Assembly: GCF_008329645.1 (NCBI RefSeq)
Contig: NZ_CP043474.1
Span: 744,001-808,000 of the forward strand
Source: Mycolicibacterium grossiae
GTDB taxonomy: Bacteria; Actinomycetota; Actinomycetes; Mycobacteriales; Mycobacteriaceae
Length of the DNA stretch: 64,000 nucleotides
Direction: 5' to 3'
Every line of letters starts with the position of its first letter. Position 1 is the stretch's first letter. The notes under the pieces were generated by a model. It ran no database searches. It was not told where the DNA came from and saw only the letters and a list, made by a program, of their open reading frames with translations. Positions 50,536 to 59,745 of this stretch are shown here, one piece after another. The position numbers were made by a program, and so were the translations under genes.

Positions 50536-51525
50536 TCAGAACAGGGCCATCTGGTCGCCGGTGGCCGTGGCGTCGACGAACCGTTCGACCTCGCGGCCAC
50601 CGACGACGCGGTCCAGCCGCACCATGAACTCCTCGTCGCCGAGCAGCGGGATGCCGAGTTCGCCGGCCTGGAAGCCCTTGCCCTGCTCCGGGGCGACCTC
50701 GTTGCACAGCACCACCGAGGTCTGCCGGTCGACGGTCTCGGTGAACGCCAGCCCGGCGTGCAGCATCCGCTCGATCAGTTCCTCGTAGGTGTGCGCCACC
50801 TCGTGCGACAGCGCCACCCGCATGCCCTGCACCAGCGGCCGGCCCGGCACGAACCGGCCCGGGTTCTGGAACGGGCACGCCAGCCGCGCGGCGGTCGACT
50901 TGAGCGGCAGCAGTTCGTCGTGCGTGACGCGGCCGTTGGGCCACGTGCGCCGCGACACCGACCGCACCGGCAGCCACGCGCCGCGCTCGTGGGCACCGGC
51001 CAGCGCGGGCTTGAGCAGCTGCGCCAGCACCAGCGCGTCGTCGAGCGCGTCGTGCGGCTTCAGCTGCGTGACGCCGAAGTGCGTCGCCAGCGTCTCCAGC
51101 CGCAGGTTCTCGGTGCCCAGGCGCAGCCGGCGAGCCAGCTCGACGGTGCACATCACCGAGTCGACCGGCAGCACCGCGTCGACCAGTTCCGCCTCGGCGG
51201 CCAGGAACGCGTAGTCGAAGCCCACGTTGTGCGCGACGAGCGTGCGGCCCCGCAGGATGTCGCTGAGCGGCGCGACGACGTCGGCGAAGGTGGGCTGCCC
51301 GGCGAGCATCTCCGCCGTCAGGCCGTGCACGTGGGTCGGTCCGGGGTCGCAGCCCGGGTTCAGCAGGCTCGCGAAGCTGGTCTCGACGTTGCCGTCGTCG
51401 CCGAGCGCCAGGGCGGCCACGCTGACGACGCGGGCCTGACCGGGGCGGAAGCCGGACGTCTCGACGTCGACCACGGCCCAGCCCGCACCGGTCTCGGTGA
51501 CCGGTCGACCCCAGCAGTGGCTCAC
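50536..51525 (-). CDS. DEDDh 3'-5' exonuclease with BRCT domain (DnaQ-like)
   Basis: A 329-residue protein. The exonuclease domain shows ExoI AVVDVETSGFRPG, ExoII VAHNVGFDYAFL and ExoIII HDALDDALVLAQLL, giving the DEDDh set. A linker follows, then a C-terminal BRCT domain (VQGMRVALSHEVAHTYEELIERM...GKGFQAGELGIPLLGDEEF). It is a likely DNA repair exonuclease rather than the replicative proofreader; annotated as DnaQ in M. tuberculosis (Rv3711c). GTG 51525 is preferred; TTG 51555 in frame would add 10 residues. It converges with leuA and diverges from murT. Confidence 0.87.
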   Translation of the reverse strand: MSHCWGRPVTETGAGWAVVDVETSGFRPGQARVVSVAALALGDDGNVETSFASLLNPGCDPGPTHVHGLTAEMLAGQPTFADVVAPLSDILRGRTLVAHNVGFDYAFLAAEAELVDAVLPVDSVMCTVELARRLRLGTENLRLETLATHFGVTQLKPHDALDDALVLAQLLKPALAGAHERGAWLPVRSVSRRTWPNGRVTHDELLPLKSTAARLACPFQNPGRFVPGRPLVQGMRVALSHEVAHTYEELIERMLHAGLAFTETVDRQTSVVLCNEVAPEQGKGFQAGELGIPLLGDEEFMVRLDRVVGGREVERFVDATATGDQMALF

Positions 51526-51615
51526 GAATTCGAGAATGTCACGGCGGCCCGACAAGCCCCGGACGGTGACGCCGCGTGTCGCGCCACCGCTCGCCGCTTC
51601 CTACACTCACGGGCG

Positions 51616-51636
51616 ATGAGGACGAACCCGCGATGA
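51616..51636 (+). CDS. 6-codon leaderless upstream ORF before murT
   Basis: TACACT (51602-51607) is a -10 element 8 bases before ATG 51616, so a leaderless transcript would begin with the ORF MRTNPR. Its TGA (51634-51636) overlaps ATG 51633 of murT (ATGA). Ribosomes would reach murT by reinitiation. There is no Shine-Dalgarno for murT itself except the coding sequence of this ORF. Confidence 0.5.
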   Translation: MRTNPR

Positions 51637-52904
51637 GCCGCGCACCCGACGCACGGGCCCGCTCGCTGACCCCGCGCGGCCGCCTCGCGCTGGGCGCGGG
51701 CGCGGCGGCCCGGTGGGCGTCGCGGGTCAGCGGCCGCGGCGCGGGCGCGATGATCGGCGGCCTGGTCGCGATGACGCTCGACCGGTCGATCCTCGGCCAG
51801 CTCGGCCGTGACCGCCGGTCGGTGGTCGTGACCGGCACGAACGGCAAGTCGACGACCACCAGGATGACCGCCGCCGCGCTCGCGACGCTGGGCCCGGTGG
51901 CCACCAACGCCGAGGGCGCGAACATGGACGCCGGCCTGATCGCCGCGCTGGCCGCCGCCCGCACCGCGCGCCTGGCGGCCCTCGAGGTCGACGAGATGCA
52001 CGTGCCGCACGTGTCCGACGCCGTCGACCCCGCCGTGGTCGTCCTGCTGAACCTGTCGCGCGACCAGCTCGACCGGGTGGGTGAGATCAACCACATCGAG
52101 CGGACGCTGCGCGCCGGGCTGGCGCGGCACCCCGACACCCTCGTCGTCGCCAACTGCGACGACGTCCTGATGACCTCGGCGGCGTACGACAGCCCGCGCG
52201 TCGTGTGGGTCGCCGCGGGCGGCGGGTGGGCCAACGACTCGGTGAGCTGCCCGCGCAGCGGTGAGGTGATCGTGCGCGACGGCGCGGACTGGCACTCCAC
52301 CGGCGCGGACTTCCGGCGCCCGGAGCCGCAGTGGTGGTTCGACGACACCCACGTCCACGGCCCGGACGGGCTGACGCTGCCGATGGCGCTGGCCCTGCCG
52401 GGCACCGTGAACCGCGGCAATGCGACGCAGGCGATCGCGGCGGCGGTGACGCTGGGCGCCGACCCCGAGGCCGCCGTGCGGGCCGTCGAGGGCGTTGACG
52501 AGGTCGCCGGGCGGTACACCACGGTGCGGCTCGGCACCCACACCGTGCGCCTGCTGCTGGCCAAGAACCCCGCCGGCTGGCAGGAGGCGCTGTCGATGGT
52601 CGACACCGCCGCCGGGTCGGTGGTGATCGCGGTCAACGGTCAGGTCCCCGACGGCGAGGACCTGTCGTGGCTGTGGGACGTGAACTTCGAGCACTTCGTC
52701 GACGAGCAGGTGGTGGCTGCCGGCGAGCGCGGCACCGACCTCGCGGTGCGCCTGGGCTACGCCGGCGTCGCGCACACGCTGGTCCACGACACGGTCGCCG
52801 CGATCGAGTCCTGCCCGCCGGGGCACGTCGAGGTGGTCGCGAACTACACGGCGTTCCTGGCGCTCAACCGCGTGCTGGCGCGGGGACGGGAGCAGCGTGT
52901 CTGA
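51633..52904 (+). CDS. murT: MurT subunit of lipid II isoglutaminyl synthase
   Basis: A 423-residue Mur ligase-like protein that, with GatD, amidates the alpha-carboxyl of D-Glu in lipid II. The ATP loop VVVTGTNGKSTTTRM lies at residues 68-82, LLNLSRDQLDRVGEINHIERT follows, and the C-terminal DUF1727 region contains LLLAKNPAGWQEAL and VAVNGQVPDGEDLSWLWDV-like sequence. The central zinc-ribbon region keeps only one Cys (SCPRSGEV...TGADFRRPEP) where MurT proteins have CPxCG and CxxCG, so zinc is probably not bound. It overlaps gatD by 8 bases. Confidence 0.92.
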   Translation: MSRAPDARARSLTPRGRLALGAGAAARWASRVSGRGAGAMIGGLVAMTLDRSILGQLGRDRRSVVVTGTNGKSTTTRMTAAALATLGPVATNAEGANMDAGLIAALAAARTARLAALEVDEMHVPHVSDAVDPAVVVLLNLSRDQLDRVGEINHIERTLRAGLARHPDTLVVANCDDVLMTSAAYDSPRVVWVAAGGGWANDSVSCPRSGEVIVRDGADWHSTGADFRRPEPQWWFDDTHVHGPDGLTLPMALALPGTVNRGNATQAIAAAVTLGADPEAAVRAVEGVDEVAGRYTTVRLGTHTVRLLLAKNPAGWQEALSMVDTAAGSVVIAVNGQVPDGEDLSWLWDVNFEHFVDEQVVAAGERGTDLAVRLGYAGVAHTLVHDTVAAIESCPPGHVEVVANYTAFLALNRVLARGREQRV

Positions 52905-53613
52905 GTCCACGGTCCGCATCGGGCTGGTGCTGCCCGACGTGATGGGCACCTACGGCGACGGCGGCAACGCGGTGGTGCTGCGGCAGCGACTGCGGCTGCG
53001 CGGCATCGACGCCGAGATCGTCGAGACCACGCTCGCAGACCCGGTCCCGGCCGAACTGGACCTGTACACGCTCGGCGGCGCGGAGGACTTCGCCCAGCGC
53101 CTGGCGACCCGGCACCTGCAGCGCCACCCCGGACTGCAGCAGGCCGCGGCGCGCGGTGCGCCGGTGCTGGCGATCTGCGCCGCGATCCAGGTGCTCGGGC
53201 ACTGGTACGAGACCTCGGCGGGCGAACGCGTCGACGGGGTCGGCCTGCTCGACGTCACCACGTCGCCGCAGCCCACCAGGACCATCGGCGAGGTGGTGTC
53301 GCAACCGCTGCTCCCCGGGGTCACCCAACGGCTCACCGGCTTCGAGAATCACCGCGGCGGAACGGTTCTCGGACCCGACGCCGCGCCGCTGGCCACCGTC
53401 GTCACCGGTGCCGGCAACCGCGAGGGCGACGGCATCGACGGCGCCGTGCAGGGCAGCGTGGTCGCGACGTACCTGCACGGGCCGTGCCTGGCCCGCAACC
53501 CGGAGCTGGCCGACCACCTGTTGAGCCGGGTGGTCGGCGAGCTGCCGCCGCTGGACCTCGCCGAGGTCGACCAGTTGCGTCGCGAGCGGCTGGTCGCCCC
53601 GCGCCGCGCCTAG
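52897..53613 (+). CDS. gatD: GatD glutaminase subunit of lipid II isoglutaminyl synthase
   Basis: A 238-residue CobB/CobQ-like class I glutaminase that supplies ammonia to MurT. The nucleophile elbow is VLAICAAIQVLG with Cys near residue 93, and the catalytic His lies in VATYLHGPCLARNPELAD near 193. DLYTLGGAEDFAQ and GFENHRGGT match the family. GTG 52897 overlaps the murT end, which ties the two subunits translationally. It is convergent with the EamA transporter gene, sharing stop-codon bases. Confidence 0.92.
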   Translation: MSESTVRIGLVLPDVMGTYGDGGNAVVLRQRLRLRGIDAEIVETTLADPVPAELDLYTLGGAEDFAQRLATRHLQRHPGLQQAAARGAPVLAICAAIQVLGHWYETSAGERVDGVGLLDVTTSPQPTRTIGEVVSQPLLPGVTQRLTGFENHRGGTVLGPDAAPLATVVTGAGNREGDGIDGAVQGSVVATYLHGPCLARNPELADHLLSRVVGELPPLDLAEVDQLRRERLVAPRRA

Positions 53614-54596
53614 CTCGCCGGCCGGGTGGGAGCGGGGGTCTCGGACTCCAGTGCGCCCTCGGTGACGGCCTCGCCGCGCTTCTCGTCGCTGTAGACCATC
53701 AGCGTCGAGCCGACCAGTGCCAGCACCATGCCGATCCCGCCGTAGGGCGACGGCAGCGTCTGGTAGGCCACCAGCGAGACGATGATCGTCAGCGTCGGCG
53801 CGAGCGCGTTGGTCGTGGGGGCGACGATGCTCGCCTTGCCGCGGCTGAGCGCCATCACCAGGAACAGCGCGCCGACGGCGTTGAGCAACTGGGTGCCTGC
53901 GGTCAACGCCGGTGCCTGCCAACCGAATCCGGTCGGGATGCCGCCCATCATCACGATGGCGACGGGGATCAGCAGCAGCGCGGTGATCACCATCCAGCCG
54001 AACGTCGTCGCGTCGTTGACGCCGATCGTCGCGGCCTTGCGCATGAAGTAGGCCTGCACGCCCCAGGCGGCGCACACGACGATGGCGAGGATCAGCCACG
54101 GGCCCGACGCCCCGTCGGAGCTGCCGCTGCTGATGCTGAACAGCACGATCGCGGCGAGGGCGGCGATGAGGCCCACCGTCGCCAGCGGCGAGATGCGTTC
54201 GCGCAGCAGCGCCATGGCCATCAGCACGGTGATCGCCGGCGAGATCGACACGATCGGGAAGATCAGATAGGCCGGTCCCATGGTGAGCGCCTGGAACAGC
54301 ACCAGCTGCCCACCGGCACCGGTGAGCCCGATGATGAGACCGTAGATCGTCGCCTGCGGCCGGCGGTCGAAGCGCTGGCCGCGCAGCACGAACGCGGCGG
54401 GGATGATCATGGTCAGCGCCCAGATGCTGTAGATCATCTCGTCGGGATAGCCGTACCAGTTGGCGGGCAGCGCCGAGAAGGCGCCCCAGACGCCCCAGAA
54501 CAGGATGAGCAGCGCGGCGTAGAAGATCCAGCTGCGTGAGCGCGTGACGGACGGTGTTGCCGTCGCATCGATTTGGGACTCGGACAAGGCCCTCAC
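53610..54596 (-). CDS. EamA/DMT-family transporter
   Basis: A 328-residue drug/metabolite transporter with ten helices in two EamA repeats (first near residues 22-155, second 165-300). It is the distal gene of the amino-sugar/tagatose operon and the only transporter in it, so it is the likely permease for the operon substrate, in place of a PTS. GTG 54596 overlaps the kinase stop (GTGA); TTG 54587 is an alternative with AGAGGTGAGG upstream. DMT proteins can import or export sugars; the direction is not predictable. Confidence 0.87.
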   Translation of the reverse strand: MRALSESQIDATATPSVTRSRSWIFYAALLILFWGVWGAFSALPANWYGYPDEMIYSIWALTMIIPAAFVLRGQRFDRRPQATIYGLIIGLTGAGGQLVLFQALTMGPAYLIFPIVSISPAITVLMAMALLRERISPLATVGLIAALAAIVLFSISSGSSDGASGPWLILAIVVCAAWGVQAYFMRKAATIGVNDATTFGWMVITALLLIPVAIVMMGGIPTGFGWQAPALTAGTQLLNAVGALFLVMALSRGKASIVAPTTNALAPTLTIIVSLVAYQTLPSPYGGIGMVLALVGSTLMVYSDEKRGEAVTEGALESETPAPTRPAS

Positions 54597-55567
54597 CTCT
54601 CTTCGGGGACTGCCAGCGCAGCCAGTGCTTCGGCATCCAGCGGATGGCCGCTTCGTTTCGCCGCGTAGATGGCGGCCCCCAGCGCCGGGTCGAGAACCGG
54701 CCGGCGCAGGTCGTACTTCGCCGGGCGACGTCGCAGCGCGGCGCGGAAGCGGCCCTCGAAGCCGTCGGCGCCGAACATCCCGCCCGAGTAGGACACCGGC
54801 ACGGGGTCGCCGTCGCCGAATCCGATGAGGGTCCTGGTGGCGTCCACCAGGATGGCCAGTTCCTCGGTCGCCTCGTCGAGGATGGCCGAGGCCGCGGCGT
54901 CGCCCGCAGCCGCGGCCGCGCACACCGTCCTGGCGAGGTCGGCGATCGCGCTGCGGCTGCCGCCCCACTGCTCGATGACCAGGCTCACCGCGTCGAGATC
55001 GCTGCCGAGCGCCAGCCGTTCGCGGAGCAGGTCGGCCAACGGTCCGGGTGCGGCACGGCCGTCGCTCATCCGGCTAAAGGCGTTCAGACCGCGCACGGCG
55101 ATCCAGTACGCCGAGCCCTCGTCGCCGAACAGCTCGCCCCAGCCGCCGACGCGGTGGCCGACGCCGGCCCTCTCGCCGTAGGTCATCGATCCGGTGCCGG
55201 CGATGACGTTGATGCCGTCCTCGCCGAGCAGCGATCCCGCCCAGCCGCACACCATGTCGTTGTCGCAGGAGTAGCGATCGTGGCCGAGGATGCGGCCGGG
55301 CAGCGCGTCGAGCAGCGGCAGGTCGGTGCTGGATTCGCCGTAGCCGGGCAGCCCGAAGAACGCGGCGGCGACGTCGGCGGCGGTGATGCCCGCGGCGCGG
55401 CAGACCTCGTCGACGCCCTCGGCGAGCGTGCGCTCGACCGCCTCGAGGCCCTCGCTGAAGTAGTACGACGTCGCGGTGTGGGCGCGGGCGAGCACTCCCC
55501 CGGCGTGGTCGATCAGCGCGAAGGCCGTCTTCGAGCCGCCGCCGTCGACGCCGAGGTAGAGCGTCAC
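54593..55567 (-). CDS. BadF/BadG-type hexosamine kinase (GlcNAc kinase-like)
   Basis: A 324-residue ASKHA-fold ATPase of the BcrAD_BadFG family. The phosphate loop is LYLGVDGGGSKTAFALID at residues 3-20; INVIAGTGSMTYG and WGELFGDEGSAYWI are the further ATP and sugar-site segments. Family members include N-acetylglucosamine and glucosamine kinases. It would phosphorylate an imported hexosamine for the SIS enzyme encoded just upstream, whose stop overlaps GTG 55567 by 4 bases. Confidence 0.88.
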   Translation of the reverse strand: MTLYLGVDGGGSKTAFALIDHAGGVLARAHTATSYYFSEGLEAVERTLAEGVDEVCRAAGITAADVAAAFFGLPGYGESSTDLPLLDALPGRILGHDRYSCDNDMVCGWAGSLLGEDGINVIAGTGSMTYGERAGVGHRVGGWGELFGDEGSAYWIAVRGLNAFSRMSDGRAAPGPLADLLRERLALGSDLDAVSLVIEQWGGSRSAIADLARTVCAAAAAGDAAASAILDEATEELAILVDATRTLIGFGDGDPVPVSYSGGMFGADGFEGRFRAALRRRPAKYDLRRPVLDPALGAAIYAAKRSGHPLDAEALAALAVPEER

Positions 55568-56697
55568 GCGTCGCGCCCGTCGAACGGGTGGATCGTGACG
55601 CCCTTGACCACGCGGGACACCTCGCCGCCGGGGAAGGGGTTGTCCGGCGTCTTGCCCCACTGCAGGGCGGTGTAGAGCGCGAGGTACTGGGCGATCACCA
55701 GGTAGGCCTGTGCGACGTGCGCGTCGTCGAGCCCGTCGAGCCCGGGCAGCACCCACGTCGTCGCGCCGTCGGCGTCGTCGGTCCCGATGACGACGACGTG
55801 ATCGTCGCCGAGCTGAGCGCGGACCTCGGCGACGAGGTCGAGGTCGTAGCGGCGGGTGTACGGGTCGGTGGACAGGTAGACCACCACCAGGGTGTCGGCG
55901 TCGAGCACCGACTTCGGCCCGTGCCGGAAGCCCAGCGGGGAGTCGAAGTAGGTGACCACCTCGCCGGCGGTGAGTTCGAGGAGCTTCAAGGCGGATTCGC
56001 GGGCCAGGCCCTCCAGCGCGCCGCTGCCGAGGTAGACGAACCGGGTGCGCTTGGCCCCGGCGAGCGCGCGCACCTCGTCGCGCCGGGCGATGACGTGTTC
56101 GGCGGCGGCGGCCAGCGCCTCGGGAGCGTCCGGTGTCGACGGGCCGAGCAGCAGCAGGCTGGCCAGCATCATCGAGGTGAGGCTCGAGGTCATGGCGAAG
56201 CCGGTGTCGTTGGTGCGCTCGGGCATGACCACGACGTGCGAGCGGTCCCGCCCGGCGTGTGCGGTGGCCAGGGCCCCGCTGCCGTCGCAGGTGAGCACCA
56301 GATGCCAGACGTGGGTGACGAATTCGTCGGCGGCGGCGGTGGCGGCAACGCTCTCCGGGCTGTTGCCGGAGCGCGCGAACGACACCACCAGCGTGGGGGT
56401 GTCGCGTTCCAGATGGTCGGTCGGGTTGGCCACGATGCTGGTGGTGGGGATCGCCGCGACGCGCAGCCCGAGCGCACGGCGCAGCGCCGGCGCGACGACC
56501 TGTCCGGCGAACGCGGAACTGCCCGCGCCGGTGAGGATCACCCGCAACGAGGGAACGTTGACGACGTGCGCGAGGAACTCGCGTGCCGCGGCGTGATCCC
56601 GCGACGCCAGCTCGCGCCAGGCGTCGGGCTGCTGACCGATCTCGAGAATCGTTGCGCCGCCCTCGCTCTGGGCCGGAGTGGTGGGTGCGTCAGACAT
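55564..56697 (-). CDS. agaS: AgaS-type SIS-domain sugar isomerase/deaminase
   Basis: A 377-residue protein with two SIS domains. Sugar-phosphate-binding segments are [55 protein letters not shown] and [16 protein letters not shown]. AgaS enzymes convert galactosamine 6-phosphate to tagatose 6-phosphate with release of ammonia. Co-location with tagatose-bisphosphate aldolase subunits supports this reading. ATG 56697 overlaps the upstream aldolase subunit gene by 8 bases. Confidence 0.9.
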   Translation of the reverse strand: MSDAPTTPAQSEGGATILEIGQQPDAWRELASRDHAAAREFLAHVVNVPSLRVILTGAGSSAFAGQVVAPALRRALGLRVAAIPTTSIVANPTDHLERDTPTLVVSFARSGNSPESVAATAAADEFVTHVWHLVLTCDGSGALATAHAGRDRSHVVVMPERTNDTGFAMTSSLTSMMLASLLLLGPSTPDAPEALAAAAEHVIARRDEVRALAGAKRTRFVYLGSGALEGLARESALKLLELTAGEVVTYFDSPLGFRHGPKSVLDADTLVVVYLSTDPYTRRYDLDLVAEVRAQLGDDHVVVIGTDDADGATTWVLPGLDGLDDAHVAQAYLVIAQYLALYTALQWGKTPDNPFPGGEVSRVVKGVTIHPFDGRDA

Positions 56698-58006
56698 GGC
56701 TTCCTTCGTTCGTCTCGGGATGGCAGGCCGCGGCGTAGTCGCGGAGCACGTCGCGGACGCGGTCGACGACCAGCGCGCGCGGCGTCGGAGCCAGCGCCCC
56801 GGCCCGCACACGGGCGTACTGCGCGGGCAGGTACTGGCTCAGCAGGGGCTCCGGAATGCCGGTGCGGTCGAGGTTGGCGTACAGCGTTGCGCACGCCGCA
56901 TCGATCGCCGGATCGGGCCAGTAGTAGCGCAGCCGGTCGCTGTAGCTGTAGCGGCGGGCGATGCGCTGCTCGGTGGCGTCACCGCCGTAGTACCCCTGCC
57001 AGTAGCCGGGTTCGGCGAGCATGCGCTGCTCGACGACGTCCGGCAGGTGCGACCGGGCCGCGTCGTCGACGAGTTCGGCTTCGATGGCGGCCAGCGCGAA
57101 CAGCGCCTCCCGCAGGGCGAACGTCAGGCCGGGCCCAACCTTGAGGATCGCCCAGTGGTCCTCGACGAGCGCCCGCAGCGCCTCGGGCCGCTGGTAGTCG
57201 GTGGAGTGCGCCTCGAACACCAGCATCGGCTCGTCGTCGATCACCCGGCGCAGGGCGGCGGTGCCGGACCTGCGGTAGTCGACGACCTTGAGGTGGTCGA
57301 ACTCGACGCCGGGCTGCACCACCAGGGCGATGACGCGGTCCCACGCGTCGGCGACGCCGTGCGCGGCGAACGCGTCGCGGTGGGCGGCGATGGTGCGCCG
57401 GGCCGCCTCGGGCGCGGTCGGCGTGACGCCGTCGAGCGTCTCGTGCGCGCCGCCGGGCACCGGCACCTCGGTGCCGATGACGTAGCAGGGACGGGTGCCG
57501 GCGCGGCGGGCGGCGTCCTCGGCGATGCGCAGCAACCGGGCGGTGCGCTCGGCGACCAGGTCGTCGCCGAGGACGGCGGGATCGTCGGCGCACGACATGC
57601 TGCAGTCGAGGTGGATCTTGCTGAACCCCGCCTCGACGTAGGCGGCCACCAGGGCGTCGGCGTTGGCCATCGCCTCGGCGGCGGGCCGCCCCTGCCAGCG
57701 GTTGGGGCCCAGGTGGTCACCGCCGAGCACGACGCGCTCGCGATCGAACCCGCGGTCGTCGGCGATGCGGTGCACCAGGTCGCGGAAGTCGGCCGGGCGC
57801 ATGCCGGTGTAGCCGCCGAACTGGTCGACCTGGTTGGAGGTGGCCTCGATCAGGGTCGGTGTGCCGTCCGCGTCGGCCTGCGCGATCGCGGCGTCGATGA
57901 CGACGGGGTGCGCCGAGCACACGGAGTAGATGCCGACCGCGTCACCCGTCTCGTGCGCGCGGATCAGGTCGGTCAGATCGGCGGTGCGCAGTGCGGCGGT
58001 GCTCAT
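56690..58006 (-). CDS. GatZ/KbaZ-type tagatose-bisphosphate aldolase subunit
   Basis: A 438-residue member of the GatZ/KbaZ family, the non-catalytic partner that activates or stabilises the class II tagatose-1,6-bisphosphate aldolase. Family segments are [66 protein letters not shown] and [18 protein letters not shown] sequence. ATG 58006 overlaps the stop of the catalytic subunit by 4 bases. Both ends of the gene overlap neighbours, so expression is stoichiometrically coupled. Confidence 0.9.
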   Translation of the reverse strand: MSTAALRTADLTDLIRAHETGDAVGIYSVCSAHPVVIDAAIAQADADGTPTLIEATSNQVDQFGGYTGMRPADFRDLVHRIADDRGFDRERVVLGGDHLGPNRWQGRPAAEAMANADALVAAYVEAGFSKIHLDCSMSCADDPAVLGDDLVAERTARLLRIAEDAARRAGTRPCYVIGTEVPVPGGAHETLDGVTPTAPEAARRTIAAHRDAFAAHGVADAWDRVIALVVQPGVEFDHLKVVDYRRSGTAALRRVIDDEPMLVFEAHSTDYQRPEALRALVEDHWAILKVGPGLTFALREALFALAAIEAELVDDAARSHLPDVVEQRMLAEPGYWQGYYGGDATEQRIARRYSYSDRLRYYWPDPAIDAACATLYANLDRTGIPEPLLSQYLPAQYARVRAGALAPTPRALVVDRVRDVLRDYAAACHPETNEGSHV

Positions 58007-58863
58007 CGGGCCACCTCCGCGGCCAGCGCACGGCACCGTTCGGCGACGACGTCGGCGATGGCGGCGCGGCCGGCGTCGAGGTAGCGCCGCGGGTCGGTGA
58101 CCGACGGGTCGGCGGCGAGCGCGTGCCGGACGGCCTCGGTGAATGCGACGTTCAGGGCGGTGCCGACGTTCAGCTTGCGCATGCCGGCGGCGACGGCGTG
58201 GCGCACGACGGCGTCGGGCACGCCGGAGCCGCCGTGCAGGACCAGCGGCACGGGCACCGCGGCGGCCAGCCTGCGGACCAGGTCGACGTCGATCTCGGCG
58301 TCGCGGCGGGTCATCGCGTGCGCGCTGCCGACGGCGACGGCGAGCGCGTCGACGCCGGTCGCCGCGACGAACGCGGCCGCCTCCGCCGGGTCGGTCCGCA
58401 CGCCGGGGGCGTGTGCGCCGTCCTTGCCGCCGATCTCGCCGAGTTCGGCCTCCACCCACAGGCCCACGGCGTGGGCGCGTTCGGCGAAGGCGCGGGTCTG
58501 GGCGACGTTGTCGTCATAGGGCAGGTGCGCGGCGTCGATCATGACCGATCCGACGTGCAGGTCCGCGGCGCAGGACAGGGCCGTCTCCAGCAGTGCCGCG
58601 TCCCGCACGTGGTCGAGGTGGATCGCCAGCGGTGCGCTGCTCGCCACCGCGACCCGCGCGCATGCGGCAGCCAGCGGTTCCAGCCGGCCGCCGTGATACC
58701 GGATCGCGTTCTCGCTGATCTGCAGGATCGCCGCGCCGCGCGTGCGCTCGACGCCGGCGGCGATGCCCTCGGCGTGTTCGAGGGTGACGACGTTGAAGGC
58801 GAGCGCCGCTCCCCCGGCCGTGACGGCCGCGGTGACCAGATCGCCGCTGCCGACCAGCGTCAC
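58003..58863 (-). CDS. Class II tagatose/fructose-bisphosphate aldolase
   Basis: A 286-residue zinc aldolase of the GatY/KbaY class that cleaves tagatose 1,6-bisphosphate to DHAP and glyceraldehyde 3-phosphate. Zinc and catalytic residues are visible: AIHLDHVRD (His, Asp), [10 protein letters not shown], and [11 protein letters not shown] (His). KLNVGTALN is the phosphate-binding segment. It is the first gene of the five-gene minus-strand sugar operon. GTG 58863 has no ribosome site of its own but overlaps the stop of a 9-codon upstream ORF. Confidence 0.9.
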   Translation of the reverse strand: MTLVGSGDLVTAAVTAGGAALAFNVVTLEHAEGIAAGVERTRGAAILQISENAIRYHGGRLEPLAAACARVAVASSAPLAIHLDHVRDAALLETALSCAADLHVGSVMIDAAHLPYDDNVAQTRAFAERAHAVGLWVEAELGEIGGKDGAHAPGVRTDPAEAAAFVAATGVDALAVAVGSAHAMTRRDAEIDVDLVRRLAAAVPVPLVLHGGSGVPDAVVRHAVAAGMRKLNVGTALNVAFTEAVRHALAADPSVTDPRRYLDAGRAAIADVVAERCRALAAEVAR

Positions 58864-58889
58864 CGGTGCGCCGATGTGAAGTGCGTCAT
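58860..58889 (-). CDS. 9-codon upstream ORF before the aldolase gene
   Basis: ATG 58889 opens MTHFTSAHR and its TGA overlaps GTG 58863 of the aldolase gene (GTGA). A GATCAT -10-like element (complement of 58896-58901) ends 6 bases before the ATG, so the transcript may be leaderless and begin with this ORF. The arrangement mirrors the short ORFs before murT and amt. Confidence 0.4.
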   Translation of the reverse strand: MTHFTSAHR

Positions 58890-58942
58890 GTCTCGATGAT
58901 CGAAAGATCGCTCAGAACACGCAATGAATGTCGCCCAAACGA

Positions 58943-58955
58943 TCAATTAAATTGA
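58943..58955 (+). promoter_or_regulatory. Palindromic operator/-10 of the DeoR gene
   Basis: The 13-base palindrome TCAATTAAATTGA (58943-58955) is the most AT-rich stretch of the divergent region. TAAATT inside it (58948-58953) ends 6 bases before ATG 58960, so a regulator bound here would block the promoter directly. Autoregulation by the DeoR protein is the natural inference. Confidence 0.55.
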
Positions 58956-58959
58956 GCGC

Positions 58960-59742
58960 ATGTCGACCCGGCGCAACGACCGCATGCGGAAGGTGTTGTC
59001 GCTGTTGCGCCACCGTGGGCAGCTGTCGTCGGCCGAACTGCGTGCCGCGCTCGACGTGTCGGCGGCGACGTTGCGGCGCGATCTCGCCGACCTGGAGGAG
59101 CAGGGCCTGCTGCTGCGTACGCACGGCGGCGCGCGCACCACGGATCCGTCGGACAGCGAGATCCCGGTGCGGCTGCGCGACCACCGGCTGGTGGCGATCA
59201 AGCGGCGCATCGCGCAGCACGCCGCCGCGCTGGTGCCGTCCGGGCCGCAGGCCGTTGCGCTCACCGGTGGGGTGACCACCGCCGAGGTGGCCAAGTCACT
59301 CAAGGGCAGGCCGGACCTCACCGTCGTCACCAATTCCCTGGTGATCGCCGCGGACTGCGCCGTCGACGTGCACACCCGGGTGTTCATCACCGGGGGCCGG
59401 GTGCGCGCCAACACGATGGAGGCCGTCGGGCCCATGAGCGAGTACGCCTTTCAGGCCATCACGGTCGGCACGGCGATCCTCGGCGCCGATGGCATGTCCG
59501 CCGAGCGCGGCGCCACCACCTACGACGAATCCGAGGCCCGGACCGCGATCGCCATGGCCGGCAACGCCCAACGCGTCGTCGTCGCGGTGGACGGCAGCAA
59601 GATCGGCAAGATCACGCTCGCGAAGATGGTGGAGCTGAACCAGATTCACCATCTGGTCACCGATCGCAGCGCCGACGCGGCACAGCTGCGCGCGATCGCC
59701 GCGGCCGGCGTGCAGGTGCACGTCGTCGACCCCGGGGCGTGA
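58960..59742 (+). CDS. DeoR-family regulator of the sugar operon
   Basis: A 260-residue DeoR/AgaR-type repressor. The N-terminal helix-turn-helix spans residues 5-55 (MRKVLSLLRHRGQLSSAELR, LDVSAATLRRDLADLEEQG, RTHGGA), and the C-terminal DeoR sensor domain has the sugar-phosphate-binding GGVTTAEVAKSL, VVTNSLVIA, FITGGRVRANT and GADGMSAERGATTYDE. ATG 58960 is 6 bases downstream of a -10 within a palindrome. It is divergent from the aldolase-GatZ-AgaS-kinase-EamA operon, its probable target. Confidence 0.9.
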   Translation: MSTRRNDRMRKVLSLLRHRGQLSSAELRAALDVSAATLRRDLADLEEQGLLLRTHGGARTTDPSDSEIPVRLRDHRLVAIKRRIAQHAAALVPSGPQAVALTGGVTTAEVAKSLKGRPDLTVVTNSLVIAADCAVDVHTRVFITGGRVRANTMEAVGPMSEYAFQAITVGTAILGADGMSAERGATTYDESEARTAIAMAGNAQRVVVAVDGSKIGKITLAKMVELNQIHHLVTDRSADAAQLRAIAAAGVQVHVVDPGA

Positions 59743-59745
59743 CGC

